Made by a program: the position numbers and the translations under genes
Shown: in pieces, positions 1-11,457 of the stretch
How the letters are laid out: each line of letters opens with the position of its first letter
Numbering within the stretch: the first letter of the stretch is position 1
Assembly (NCBI RefSeq): GCF_027887165.1
Contig: NC_077235.1
Location: 53,424,395 to 53,488,394 of the forward strand
Direction: 5' to 3'
Length of the DNA: 64,000 bases
Source: Monodelphis domestica
Lineage: Eukaryota; Chordata; Mammalia; Didelphimorphia; Didelphidae
The notes under the pieces: model-generated
Told to the model about the DNA's origin: nothing
What the model saw: only the letters and a program-made list of their open reading frames with translations
The model's database searches: none

Positions 1-415
1 ATTTCTCAGTTTGGCATTTAAAACCCTTCTCAGTCTGGTTCCAGAAAGCCTTTAGAGATTTATTTTACATTGTTTCTTTTCATGTTTTCTGTTTGCCATA
101 TCAGCTGACCTAGTTTTCCATTTCCCAAACTCCATTCTCCATTTCCTACCTCTGTGTATACCTTTGCATAGGCTGTCCCCAGAAATTCAAGGCATTCCCT
201 CCCACTTGGTACCTCCTAGATTCCTTCATTTCTTTGAATGTTTGATTAAGGTCCTATGGCCTATGGAAAACTTTTCTTCTCTCTCTGTTGTTATTAGTGC
301 CCCCATCCTCAAATTCTCTTGTCCTTAAGTAGGATGTAAACCTTTCCTTTTGTCTTTGGGACCTTGTTCCCTATCCTTGCACATATTAGGTGCTTAATAA
401 ATATTTGTTGAATAG
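1..415 (+). repeat. L2 LINE 3' end
   Basis: Sense L2 3' end with typical phrases (CCTAGATTCCTTCATTTC, then a tail ending TAGGTGCTTAATAAATATTTG). Old and 5'-truncated by the window edge. Confidence 0.7.
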
Positions 416-817
416 TATCCAAGTCCAAGTAGATGATGGTCGAGGGCTTTCTTCTGCCGTGGTCAGATCTTATCTGAAGCATTGAGTTTGATTCTGGACA
501 GAACTTGTTTGTCCTTTGTTTTCAAAAAGGATTAGTGACATCATAGGATGATGTTTTGACTTGCATGTGTATTGAATAGCAGTGAGGCAGAGTTATACAG
601 TTGTCAGCCCCACTCTTCCAGAGTTATCCAAGTCCAGTGGTGAGATAAAAGTTAGGATGACTGGCAATGGCCTGGGATGCAGTGTGTGACCTTGGCATCT
701 TCTATGTCTGACCAAGCTCTAGTCATTCCACAGTGTCTGTTTCACCTGCCTTTGTGGCCTTTGGAACAAATTGTTGTCATCTGTCCTTTCCACTGGGGAA
801 GTCTTCATGTGCTTGGG

Positions 818-926
818 TGTAGCAAGGGAAATTACAGGGTGCAAAGAGTTTAGGTGACAAGCCCTCAAGACTCAGAATTCTCCAGGAGCTGTCAGGATTC
901 CAAACTGTTGAAGAGACAGTTTCTCC
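818..926. repeat. Left arm of a 109-bp inverted repeat
   Basis: Its reverse complement matches 1598-1706 over the full 109 bases with five differences and no gap. See the right arm and the finding. Confidence 0.9.
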
Positions 927-1138
927 TAGCTGGCTTGCCAAACTGTTATATGTATATATATTTAGGATGGGAGGAAGGAAAGTAATACAGAGGGGAAACA
1001 TATAAATATTGAATTTATTTTAACATAGAAGGGATGAAGGAAAGGGAAAGGGGAAAAGGTGATTTCGGAATTCTTTAACCCATTAAACAATATCTGACTT
1101 ACACTAAACTAAACCTTAAGTTATCTAAAAGCAAGCCC

Positions 1139-1346
1139 TGGGGAACAGCTGGGTGGCCCAGCGGATTGAGAGCCAGGCCTAGAGACGAGAGGTCCCAGGT
1201 TCAAATCTGGCCTCAGACACTCCCTGGTTGGGCGACCTTGGGCAAGTCACTTTAATCCCCATTGCCTAGCCCTTAACACTGATCTGCCTTGGAACCAATA
1301 CCCAGTATCGATTCCAAGATGGAAGGTAAGGGTTTAAAAAAATAAA
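1139..1346 (+). mobile_element. tRNA-derived SINE with RTE-like tail
   Basis: Full-length copy: tRNA-like head with B-box GGTTCAAATC, tail GGAAGGTAAGGGTTT and an A-rich end. Flanked by an imperfect target duplication, AAAAGCAAGCC / AAAAGCAAGTCC. Confidence 0.8.
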
Positions 1347-1597
1347 ATAAAAGCAAGTCCAACAGGGGATGGGATCAGTATCTCATGAAGTGTCCTTGGT
1401 GAGTCTGAAACAGGAGTCCAGCTGATGTCCTCAGATGTCCCAGCAAGGTAGTGATCTTTTTTCCAGTTTGGCTGTCTACCAGGAAGACTGGAGTTATTCT
1501 TTCACCACAGCTAGAAAATCCTCAAGGCCAATGGATGGGTTCAAGATGATTCACAAATACATCTGTCTCCTTCCTCTCTCAGGTCCAGAGTGCTGTT

Positions 1598-1706
1598 GGA
1601 GAAACTGTCTCTTCAACAGTTTGGAATCCTGACAGCTCTGGGAGAATTCTGAGTCTTGAGGGCTTGTCACTCAAACTCTTTGCACCCTGTAATTTTCCTT
1701 GCTACA
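1598..1706. repeat. Right arm of a 109-bp inverted repeat
   Basis: Matches the reverse complement of 818-926 at 104 of 109 positions. The 671-base spacer is otherwise unique sequence plus a SINE at 1139-1346. I do not recognise the arm as a known repeat. Confidence 0.9.
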
Positions 1707-1899
1707 TGGGGTAGACATCTCCCTAACTCACTGATGGGTTTGAGGCTTGGTTTAGCCCATCTGCTCAGACAGTTTTCCTAGGGTGTGGCTGAGATGCATG
1801 CTACAGCTCCTTGGAGCCCAAGGTGAGAGTTGGGTGAAAGGTGGACGCCCATCAAAAGAGGATGAGGAGAGAACTAGAAGGTACCAAGAGCAGGGCAAT

Positions 1900-2220
1900 C
1901 AGGATGGTAAGGGTCTTTGAGAACAGGCAATAGGAAGCTCTAATGGGAGAGCCTGGAGAAGAGAAGAACATGAAGGGAACATGATACACGTCTTCATACC
2001 TTTGAAGGACTCACTCATGGGGATGGTATTGGATGTGTTCTCCTTGGTCTGAGAGTACAGAACCAGAAAACAATTGTTGAAGGATGCAAAGAGGGAAATA
2101 GACAGAGTGAGGCAGTCTCGAGGAGCTAGCCAGTAAAACTTTCTAAACAGTTGAAGCTGTCCCAATGTGGAATGGGCTGCCTTGACAAGTAGAGCTCCTC
2201 CCTTCAAGTCCCAAAGTTCT
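1900..2220. repeat. Possible old CR1-like repeat
   Basis: Sequence such as GGAATGGGCTGCCTTGACAA resembles a conserved phrase of old amniote LINE tails. No coding gene. Assignment weak. Confidence 0.25.
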
Positions 2221-2613
2221 GTAATAGATACTCTTTTCTTTCTTAGCTAGAGTCATTTTTATTGGCTAAACTATAACCCTCCTCCCTTTACTTGTTCAGT
2301 TGTTCTTATTTCTACTTTCCTGGGGAATCTTTGGGCCAGTTCTGCTATCTTCTGATAGCTCCTTCCCACTCTTTCCATAGCTCTTTCCTCTCCCCTAATA
2401 TTAACATTTTTGCCGTGCCAGGAGGAATGTGGCAGGGTCTATCAGGTCCTTCTCATACTCCTTTGCCCTCAGAAATCTGAAGCCTGGCCAATTTGTACAT
2501 AAACGAGATAACCCCAGTACAATGTGAGCGCCAAGGATTTAGTGCAAATATAAGGCCTTCAAGGAAAGAACAAGTATTATAATTATTCCTTAGTCTCTGC
2601 ATCTGCTCAGGAC

Positions 2614-2815
2614 CAGACATACCAAACATGGACCAGCAACACTTCAGAGTACTGCCCAAACCGGAATAAAATGTAAATGGGAAATATTTAACAAAATAAA
2701 TGAAAATCCAGTAAAACATAGATAGTATGACACTTAAAAGGAAGTCAATTTGTGCCCTGCAGGGATCTTTGTGGATGACTCAGTGGCCTGTATCTATTTG
2801 AGTTTGACACCACTG
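2614..2815. mobile_element. Non-autonomous hAT-like DNA transposon
   Basis: Ends resemble imperfect inverted repeats (CAGACATACCAAACAT and GAGTTTGACACCACTG) and are flanked by an 8-base near duplication (CTCAGGAC / ATCAAGAC, 6 of 8). The interior shares GTAT/ATATTTAACAAAAT with the inverted element at 40978-41150. It has no coding capacity. Confidence 0.6.
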
Positions 2816-3329
2816 ATCAAGACTAATCATTTAATTTCCAGACGAATCAATTAATTAATCATTGGCTTGATTAAAGCTACCAGGATTCACTGATAATAGC
2901 AAATATATTTGAAACCTCAGATCTATATTTTATATCAAGGCTCTGGCCAACATTTCTTTTATTGTAGATTTTATTTTCTTTGATTGATGGATGTCACTTG
3001 TTTTCATGTCAGATTTATTACTGAACATATCCTTCCCCCTCTCCTTTGTACCTACCAAGTTAAAAAAAGAGTTATAATTGACTGTATTCGATAGCATATT
3101 CAGCCAACATATTTGAGTGTGCCATAATCAGCCATCAGATCATTAAACCAACAAATGATTTCTCCTGTAAAATAGAGGTACCGATAGAATTCTATTATTT
3201 TCCCTTCTTTACCAAACAATCACAAAACCTAGTAAAGCACCTATGTGTATGTAGTGTTATCCAGATTGGTCTAAAAAGACACAACCCCTGCCTAGTGAGA
3301 GCCTCCAGTCTAAGGTCGTGTTTGTTATT

Positions 3330-3500
3330 TAGTGGAAAAGAGCACGGGCCTCAGTATCTGAAGATCCAGGGTGGAATTCTGGCTTTGATATTTCCTAGTG
3401 TTGTAACCCCAACCTGTTAGTTGCCCTTCTCTGAATCTCTCTTTCCTTATTTGTAAACCGCCTTCATAGATGACATGAAGAAAGCACTTTTGTCAGTGTT
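3330..3500 (+). repeat. MIR SINE
   Basis: Core-SINE pattern: GAGCACGGGCCT, then CCTGTTAGTTGCCCTTCTCTG and CTTCATAGATGACATGAAG. Degraded. Confidence 0.5.
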
Positions 3501-3721
3501 AGAGTGTTTATAGAAACAGAGGTTGTTACATTATAGCAGTGTTGAAGAAGATATTTTTAATGGGCACTTTGATTAACTGGACAGCTTCATTCAGAGGGAT
3601 CTGGGACTCAGCAGAGGCACAGTCTGTATATTTCAAGTTAGAGTTGCTGCCTTGGAAAGCCTACATTTAAAGATGGAATTGATGTAGGCATATAGTCAAT
3701 GAATGTCTCAAAAAACACTAA

Positions 3722-3935
3722 TGAAAGGCAGCTAGGTGCACAGTGGCTAGAGTGCTGAACTTGGAGTTAGGAAGACCTGAGTTCAGGACCAGCCTCAGAC
3801 AGTTTTGGTTATATGACCCTGGACAAATCATTTAACCCCTGTCTGCCTCAGTTTCCTCAACTGAAAAATGAGGATAATAATATCTGCCTCACAAGATTAT
3901 TGTGAGGATCGAATGAGATGGCATGTTAAAAACAG
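3722..3935 (+). mobile_element. MAR1/MIR-like SINE
   Basis: GGCAGCTAGGTGCACAGTGG head, GACCTGAGTTCAGGACCAGC B-box region, core CTCAGTTTCCTCAACTG and a GGATCGAATGAGATG end, as in marsupial MIR-related SINEs. Confidence 0.75.
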
Positions 3936-3947
3936 GAACCTAGGGGC

Positions 3948-3982
3948 AGCTGGGTAGCTCAGTGGATTGAGAGCCAGTGGAT
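3948..3982 (+). mobile_element. Head-only SINE fragment
   Basis: Only the tRNA-like first 35 bases (GGGGCAGCTGGGTAGCTCAG onward) before the sequence diverges; a full copy of the same family starts at 4107. Confidence 0.5.
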
Positions 3983-4106
3983 TTGGTACCCATTCTGTGG
4001 GGGAAATAACAGCACCCCCCCACACACAGGGTTATTGTGATCAACTGATATTGTGCCTTCAAATTCTCTGCAAACCTTGAAGTGTTATAGAAGTGTGAGC
4101 TTTTGG

Positions 4107-4310
4107 GGCAGCTGGGTAACTCAGTGGATTGAGAGCCAGGCCTAGAGACAGGAGGTCCTGGGTTCAAATCTGGCCTCAGCCACTTCCTAGCTGGGTGACC
4201 CTGGGCAAGTCACTTCACCCCCATTGCCCAGCCCTTACCACTCTTCTGCCTTGGAGCCATTACACAGTATTGATTCCAAGATGGAAGGTAAAGGTTTAAA
4301 AAAAAACAAC
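4107..4310 (+). mobile_element. tRNA-derived SINE with RTE-like tail
   Basis: Full-length copy from GGGGCAGCTGGGTAACTCAG to GATGGAAGGTAAAGG and an A-rich tail. Confidence 0.8.
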
Positions 4311-4319
4311 AGGAATCTA

Positions 4320-4735
4320 ATATGACATATAAATTAAAGCTATAATGAAAGAGAGTTTCAGAGAAACTTGGGGAGACTTCTATGAACCAATGCAAAGTGA
4401 AATGAGCAGAACTAGGAGAACAGTTCACACCATTACAACAATATGGTAAATACAAACAACTTTGAAAGACTGAATAACTGATCAATTCAATTACAAACCA
4501 GCAATACAGAGTACTGCTGATGAACTATGCTACCATTTCCTGATGCAGAGGCATCACAGTAATGATAGATCAGACTATAAAAGGAGACATGCATTGTTTG
4601 GACACAGACCATATGGGAATTTGTCTTGTTTGGCTATGTATATTTGTTATGAGAGTTTTAATTTTCTTTTTAAATTGGGAAGAGGAAGAGACAATAGATT
4701 TCTATTAATTAAAAAAAGAAATTTAAAATCTGACT
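4320..4735 (+). mobile_element. L1 3' end, plus strand
   Basis: Marsupial-type L1 3' sequence (CAATGCAAAGTGAAATGAGC, AGGAGAACAGTTCACACC), degraded. Confidence 0.55.
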
Positions 4736-4860
4736 TTATAATAGCATATGTCACTCTGATGTCCCATGGGAAATATTCTTCTTGAAACTTAAAAAAATGT
4801 TTTAATTTTAATAACTATCAACAAAAACAAATGACCTTAGAAAATAAAGACTAAAATCTT

Positions 4861-5709
4861 TTTTTTTAATTTTTTTATATATATTTTATTTGATCATTTC
4901 CAAGCATTATTCGTTAAAGACATAGATCATTTTCTTTTCCTCCCCCCCACCCCCCATAGCCGACGCGTAAGTCCACTGGGCATTAGATGTTTTCTTGATT
5001 TGAACCCATTGCTTTGTTGATAGTATTTGCATTAGAGTGTTCATTTAGAGTCTATCCTCTGTCATGTCCCCTCAACCTCTGTATTCAGGCAGTTGCTTTT
5101 TCTCGGTGTTTCCACTCCCATAGTTTATCCTTTGCTTATGAATGGTGTTTTTTTCTCCTGGATCCCTGCAAGTTGTTCAGGGACATTACACTGCCACTAA
5201 TGGAGAAGTCCATTACGTTCGATTATACCACAGTGTATTAGTCTCTGTGTACAATGTTCTCCTGGTTCTGCTCCTCTCGCTCTGCATCACTTCCTGGAGG
5301 TTGTTCCAGTCTCCATGGAACTTCTCCACTTTATTATTCCTTTTAGCACAATAGTATTCCATCACCAACATATACCACAGTTTGTTCAGCCATTCCCCAA
5401 TTGATGGGCATCCCCTCGTTTTCCAGTTTTGGGCCACCACAAAGAGCGCAGCTATGAATATTTTTGTACAAGTCTTTGTGTCCATTATCTCTTTGGGGTA
5501 CAGACCCAGCAGTGCTATGGCTGGGTCAAAGGGTAGATATTCTTTTGTCGCCCTTTGGGCATAGTTCCAAATTGCCCTCCAGAATGGTTGGATCAGTTCA
5601 CAGCTCCACCAGCAATGAATTAATGTCCCTACTTTGCCACATCCCCTCCAGCATTCATTACTTTCCTTTGCTGTTATGTTAGCCAATCTGCTAGGTGTGA
5701 GGTGATACC
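4861..5709 (-). mobile_element. 5'-truncated L1 with perfect target-site duplication
   Basis: Minus-strand L1: T-rich end at 4861, 3' UTR, then the ORF2 C-terminus with a 157-codon open frame (CWRGCGKVGTL, PFDPAIALLGLYPKE, NKLWYMLVMEYY). Flanked by the same 15-mer, AAAGACTAAAATCTT, at 4846-4860 and 5710-5724. Truncation in ORF2 is usual for target-primed insertion; the exact duplication and open frame mark it as one of the younger insertions here. Confidence 0.93.
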
Positions 5710-5904
5710 AAAGACTAAAATCTTACAGAAAAGCCTTGGCATTTAAAAAGATAGAACAAGGGAACCAAAACAACCAAAAAGCAGAAAAAAATACCTTTGT
5801 TTAGTGGTCCCTTCCAGGCCTCTCTAAAGTTCTGCTCTTTTTGACTTTCTGGCTGTATTTTTCCTTCCTTCCTTCCTGGTCTTTTTTCCCTCTCTAATTG
5901 TAAT

Positions 5905-6275
5905 CATTACTTATAAAGTTCTGGTTCAGCTGATTTAGGCCGTAAAATCTCATCTTCCTTTTTCTTCATGATTCTCTTTTCTATATCACAATAATGTTCC
6001 ATTATCTGCATATCTATCAGCCATTGTCAACCATTCTATGATTATTGGATCTAGAAGTTGTTTCTATTTTTTTTTTGCTGTTTTAAGTAGAGATGCTATG
6101 ATGAATTATTTTGTAAAGAAAAGTCCTTTCCCTCATTGTTTCTGATATTTTGGGACTAGAGTGCTACGAATGGAATCATTAGGTCAAAGATAAATAAGAT
6201 TGGTCTTATGGATCTTATTGCAGGTAGTCATATTGCTGTCCAAAATATTTATATTAGTCCATAGACTCATTAATG
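5905..6275 (-). mobile_element. Old L1-like fragment
   Basis: Antisense L1 ORF2-like text (AATGTTCCATTATCTGC, AGCCATTGTCAACCATTC, GGAATCATTAGGTCAAAG), strongly diverged. Confidence 0.45.
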
Positions 6276-6282
6276 ATTAGAT

Positions 6283-6405
6283 TCCTAGCTGTGTGACCTT
6301 GGGCAAGTCACCTAAACCCTATTGCTTAGCCCTTACTGCTCTTCTGCCTTGAAACCAATATGCAGTAGTGATTCTAAGACAGAAGGAAAGGGTTTAAAAA
6401 AACAA
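6283..6405 (+). mobile_element. 5'-truncated RTE-tailed SINE
   Basis: Begins at CCTAGCTGTGTGACCTTGGG and runs to GACAGAAGGAAAGGG plus A-rich tail; the tRNA head is missing. Confidence 0.7.
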
Positions 6406-6727
6406 ACTTAAAAAACAAAAAACCCCAATATTATCAGAGTTCGTTTTCCCACAGTCCAAATAACATTGAATTTTGCCTTTATTTTTTGCTTTTGAAAAAA
6501 AATGCCTTTCTAGCAAGCATAAGGTTAAGGTAGGCTAAGGTTGCTTGATTTGTTTTTCTTTTATCATTGTAGCATTTGAGTTTCTTTTAATATAGTTGAT
6601 TACAGTTTGTATCTTCTCTTTCCAAAATTGTCCATTTGTTTCGTTTGATTAGTGCTCCATTGGATAGTTTGCAATTGGTCTTCTAGATATGCATTAGTTC
6701 CATATAGATTTTGGCTTTCAGGCTATT

Positions 6728-6930
6728 TTTTTTAAACCCTTACCTTCCGTTTTGGAATCAATACTGTGTATTGGTTCCAAGGCAGAAGAGTGGTAAGGGC
6801 TGGGCAATGGGGGTGAAGTGACTTGCCCAGGGTCACCCAGCTAGGAAGTATCTGAGGTTAGATTTGAACCCAAGACCTCCCGTCTCTAGGCCTGGCTCTC
6901 AATCCACTGAGCCACCCAGCCACTGGCAGA
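6728..6930 (-). mobile_element. RTE-tailed SINE, minus strand
   Basis: Full copy from AAACCCTTACCTTCCG to CCACTGAGCCACCCAGCC. Confidence 0.82.
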
Positions 6931-6944
6931 CTATTTAAAAAAAA

Positions 6945-7100
6945 TTTAAATTAATTTCATTTTATTTTCAATTACAAGTTGAAACAATTTTGGACAATTG
7001 TTTTCTGAGATTTTGTGATTCAGATTCTCTCCCTCCCAATCTCTCCCCTTCTTTCCCAAGGCAGTAAATAATCTTATATCTTAAATATTTCTTGGAAATA
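6945..7100 (-). mobile_element. L1 3' UTR-like fragment
   Basis: T/C-rich antisense L1 3' sequence (TCTCCCTCCCAATCTCTCCC). Weak assignment. Confidence 0.35.
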
Positions 7101-7154
7101 TTTTTCCAATCTATTTTTTAATTTTATGTTTTAGAGAGGTTGCTTTTTATTGTG

Positions 7155-7345
7155 GTAAAATCACTTTCTCTAATGATCAGAGAAATCCAAATCAAGACTG
7201 TTTAAAATATCACCATTATGCTTTCTAGCTAGTAAAAATAGACAAAAAATAAAAAGGCAAAGTGCAACACAGTTTGGACAGTGATAAACAGGTTCTCTGA
7301 AATGAAACATCACTGATGAGCCTGTGGTCTAGTGAAAGCTTTGTG
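7155..7345 (+). mobile_element. L1 ORF2 fragment, plus strand
   Basis: AATGATCAGAGAAATCCAAA and following bases match the conserved L1 ORF2 segment that encodes REMQIK. Confidence 0.45.
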
Positions 7346-7383
7346 ATAAGAGTATGACAATAAAAGTCCCCCAAATGATTGTA

Positions 7384-7586
7384 TTTCTTTTTTTGTTTTT
7401 TTTTATTTTGTTTTTAAACCCTTACCTTCTGTCTTGGAGTCAATACTGTGTAAGGGCTAGGCAATGGGGGTCAAGTGACTTGCCCAGGGTCACACAGCTA
7501 GGAAGTGGCTGAGGCCGGATTTGAACCTAGGACCTCCCGTCTCTAGGGCTGGCTCTCAATCCACTGAGCTACCCAGCTGCCCCCAA
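7384..7586 (-). mobile_element. RTE-tailed SINE, minus strand
   Basis: Full copy, AAACCCTTACCTTCTG to CTACCCAGCTGCCCCC, B-box reverse complement GATTTGAACC present. A short internal gap follows ATACTGTG. Confidence 0.82.
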
Positions 7587-7599
7587 ATGATTATATTTC

Positions 7600-8540
7600 T
7601 TGACCCAGGGATTCTTTTCCTAGGATTTTGTCACAGAAATACCGTTAAAAAAAATGAAAAAGGGATTTTTTCCAATTATTTCCTCTGTATTTGCATGATG
7701 TGTTTCCTGTCCATAGCTGAGATTACTCTATTATTCCTTTTTCTTCTGTGGTTTTTATTTTTTACATCTAGATCAATAATTTGGTTAGTTTATTGCAAGA
7801 TATGATATGAGGTATGAATCAGAAAAATATTTTCAAATGTCTCTTTTGTGGTAATGCAGAGGAAATTTTTGGCAATGGACTGGTTTGTGTTCACTGTGAC
7901 TCACAGATGGAGGTAATTTGATTCAATTTAATTTCATAGGTATAGAATTTCTTTTCAAACACTAAAACAAAATTATTGATACATTTTCTTCAGCCACGAC
8001 AGACACTTTCCAACAAATAGAACAAAGCTTCCCACAAAGTAGATTCCTAAAACTAGCGACTTTGATTGTTAACATAAAGAAAGGCTGGGGATGGAGGTCA
8101 TTTGAACAGATGTTATGCTTGTGGAAGAAACCCAATTCAGGATACTCCTTTCTAAGAGAAAGAATAAACTGCGCAGACACTCGTATTGCTTAAGTAGCCT
8201 TAGCATTCACGAGGCCCTCCTGAAATTTTGTTGTTCGTGAGTGCCCAGGCTGTAAACATATGGCACCATGAAAACCCAGCGGATATTTTAGAACTTGCTT
8301 GAGAATTGAGGCTGGAGCACGTTTCGGTGGCAACACAAAGCAGGCATTGTGGGATGAGTTAAACAGCCTTAGTAGGTTTGGACAAATATTGATTTCCTTT
8401 TTGTAATCTTCAATATGTTTTCACTGCATTTGAGAACCAATAAAAGCCTCTCCCCTATCTTCCTTTAGAGCTACAAATTGCCCAAGCATGATAAACTAAC
8501 CCATTCTGTCACCTAGTGTTTGAAATGATTGCCATACATT
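7600..8540. other. Intergenic stretch, mostly unique
   Basis: No gene seen. 7600-7900 resembles old antisense L1 text; 7900-8540 matches no repeat I know and has no long open frame with coding character. Confidence 0.4.
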
Positions 8541-8550
8541 CTTATGGCAG

Positions 8551-8601
8551 GGATGTGTGTGTGTGCATGTGCGTGTGTGTTTGTGTGTGTGTGTGTGTGC
8601 A
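8551..8601. repeat. (TG)n microsatellite
   Basis: Interrupted TG repeat with CA and TT interruptions. Confidence 0.85.
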
Positions 8602-8631
8602 AAACCTGTGATTATTCTATGGAGGAATCCT

Positions 8632-8800
8632 AGAATCACAGTCTGAAAAGACCTTAGAGAGCCCTCCCACTTACAGATGAAGAAAACGAGGCCCTCAGAG
8701 GGTAAGTAACTTGCCCAAGGTCACACAGGTAAGACTGGGATTTCAACTGGTATCTTTTACCTCGAAATCCCCAGCTCTGTACACTGCGCCACGCTGGCCT
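8632..8800 (-). repeat. MIR-like SINE, minus strand
   Basis: CAGATGAAGAAAACGAGGCC, AAGTAACTTGCCCAAGGTCA and a GCGCCACGCTGG end follow the antisense MIR order. Confidence 0.6.
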
Positions 8801-9109
8801 CTCCATGGGAAAGTGTGTGTTAAGGTAAGTAGCTGGAGGTGTGATTGCCCTCTAAGTCATGAATACATGTTGCTGGATGGGGCTGTTAGCCCCTTTGACT
8901 ATAGGGTGGGCCCCTGGCCACGTCTTGCCCTAGATCTGGCCACAACCCTCTCCCAGCAGCCTCTCTCTCTGTGTGAATTGGCTTTATTCTCTCCCCAGCT
9001 GGGGAATGGTGATATGTTCAAACTATACTATTCCAATGTTTCCATAGTAACTAATGCACATCAAGGGGGGGAAGATGAAAGCTTGAAAGGGAATAACATT
9101 CACATAAAA

Positions 9110-9500
9110 TAAGTGAGGGTGAAGGTGCTTCCACAATGTTATTACCTCTTGTTTAGGAATATGAAGATAGAATCTCCTTAATAATGGGGTTGCCAAAAGT
9201 TGCAACAATAAAACTTGCTGGTGGCCATTTCCATTCCATCTTCCTATATAATCATGACTATCCAATGCCTTTTAGTGCTTGTCTGCCCAAGGCTATTGCA
9301 TGGAGTGAATTAATCGGCCACGGCCACGGCTGTTCTCCGAGCCTGCAGTCAGGGCTGGAGACCAGAGGCAGCTTGCCATTCATCTTGCCTGATTGCTGGG
9401 CTTTTGGAGGGGGCTTGAAAGTGGTCTGTTTTGCCGCACGAAATGGAGATCTGCTTTGGATCACAAGACTTATGGCAGTGCCAGTTTAGGACATCATGCA
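9110..9500. other. Unique intergenic block
   Basis: No repeat recognised and relatively CpG-containing around 9315-9345 (CGGCCACGGCCACGGC). No splice-bounded coding exon seen. Could be conserved non-coding sequence; alignment is needed. Confidence 0.3.
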
Positions 9501-9957
9501 TAGTTCCTGAACCAAAGAGTGACCCAGGCTGGGAGGAGTTCATCTTTGTCCTCCTTCTGCCCATTCCCATCATACTCTGAACTTTCAGGGTTCAGACAGA
9601 TCACATTATTCCTCTGTTTAATTTTTCTAAGGAATGAATGGGCTAAATCTCAGAGAGGTCAAGTGATTTGGTCCCATGGCTAATGACGTTACAGAGGCAG
9701 GATTTGATCCCACATTTTGGGACTGAATCCAGAGGACTTCTCCCTTGATTAAACTGCATGTCCTAATTTTTCCCTCTTTCCCCAAACATCCTTTTCTTCC
9801 TCCAACCACTTATTTTCTTTCCCCAATTCAAATGATAGAATCATAGATGTGCTTGTTGAATAGAACATCAGAAGTAGAAGGACCTTAGAGATCATGTGGC
9901 CCTCCTTCTTCTTTTTACAGAGGAGGACAATGGGGTCCCAAGAATGCTCCGGCAATC

Positions 9958-11455
9958 CATTAGCAAGCATTAATTAAGCACCTACTATGGGCAGAGGTTT
10001 GAAGTATTGTCCAGGAGACAGCACCCAAAAATACTATGAAGAGAAAGAACAAGAAAGCACCTTGGCTGGGCAATGAGGCTTTCCAAAGAGCTGAGGAAGG
10101 AAGGAAAGGGGGAGGCCTACCCAGCTGTACGGGAATTCCAGGGAGTGTCCAGGAGAGAGAAGAAGGCTTTCTTAAATGAGCAATGCAAATAAATAGAAGA
10201 GAGCAATTCAGTGGGACTGACGAGAGCTCTTCAAGAAAAGTATCAAGGGAAAATTTCTGGCAGAAATGGGCAGGTAAGGGCCTAAAAAAAGAAGATGCAA
10301 GAAAGATCTGAAAATCATGCATAATAACCACGGCAGAGGATAAGATAGATAGTGTCATGGAGCAACAAACATGAGCTTGGACAGGCTTTGGGAGATAGTG
10401 GAGGATAGAAGGGCCTAGCATGCTATGGTCTATAGAGTCACAGAGTCAGACTTGGCTGAACACCCCCACTATTGATCATGTGTGCCAGTGAAGGGAATGT
10501 GAATATATGAGCAAGGTAGTTGTTGCCTTTCAGAAGCTTACCATACCACGTTCATGGATAAGGAAGTCCCGAAAATATATAGGAAATAAATGCACAGGGA
10601 CCAGGTGGGCCCTGATAACCAGGGGAATGAAGAAGGGTCTCTTGAAGGAGGCAGCACAGCAGCTGCTGAGCAGTGAAGAGAGCTCGGCTTCCAAGAGACA
10701 GAGGTGAGGAGGGAGAACAGTTGGAATAGGGAACAGTTTGTGGAAAGGCATAAGCAGAGGTGAGAGTTGGAACAGTATGTATAGGGAACAACGTCATGTG
10801 GGACCAGTGTGGCTGGAGTATATAATGACTGCCCTGTCTATTGGACTTCTCAGAGCCCATGGAACTTCCTTCCATATGGACTGCTTTTAACTGTCTGTGG
10901 CTGAATAGCTATTGGTAGAAGACAGAGAGAAACCCTGCTCATTTGTATCTCTGTTTAATAAAGTAAATGTTTACCTTAACCTTCAGATTCTGTGTCATCC
11001 ATTATGTCTCCTTCCTGGGACACTGAGTAATGGCGCAACAAACTGGAAAGATAACCTGGATAACTATGTGGGGCTTTAAGTGCCCAACAAAAGACTTCGT
11101 ATCATAGACCCCAGTTGGCAGGGAACCACTGGAGCTTCTTGAGCAGAGGAGTGACAGAATCAGTGCTGTGTTTTTGGAATATCATTTAGCAACTACATGA
11201 TGGGTGAATTGGAGAGGGAAGAGTCTGGATGCCAGGGGACCACTAAGGAGGCTGTGGCCATTGTCATTGGGCAAAGAGTGGGACAGGCCTTTACTGGGGG
11301 GAGTGTCATGTAGTAGGGGACAGGTGTGAGAGATGGCTGTAGACATGTAGTGGATACAACTTGGTAACTGATTGGATCCTGGGGGGTGGAAGAAAAGGAA
11401 GAATGATGGGAGGGAAAGTGGATTTAATCAGTAAGTTAATGAGCTTTGTTTTGAA
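9958..11455 (-). mobile_element. CR1-clade LINE (L3-like), first part
   Basis: Antisense L3-like text in consensus order (TTAATTAAGCACCTACTATG, GGAATTCCAGGGAGTGTC, GGGAACCACTGGAGCTTC, GAGCTTTGTTTTGAA). It resumes at 12493 after an L2 copy. No open frame of note in this part. Confidence 0.55.
10775..11035 (+). mobile_element. Possible solo LTR (fossil)
   Basis: A block that interrupts the L3-like element and has the parts of a short LTR: a TATATAA box, an AATAAA signal and an end near GGCGCAACA. Family not identified; no internal viral genes. It is broken or solo, and the call is tentative. Confidence 0.3.
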
Positions 11456-11457
11456 TT

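Noticed and set aside
1139-1346. tRNA-like sequences with A and B boxes, here and at about 15 other sites
   Set aside because: They are SINE heads: no anticodon stem-loop or acceptor stem closes, and each is followed by the same non-tRNA tail.
5213-5686. 157-codon minus-strand protein
   Set aside because: It is the C-terminus of L1 ORF2, not a host gene.
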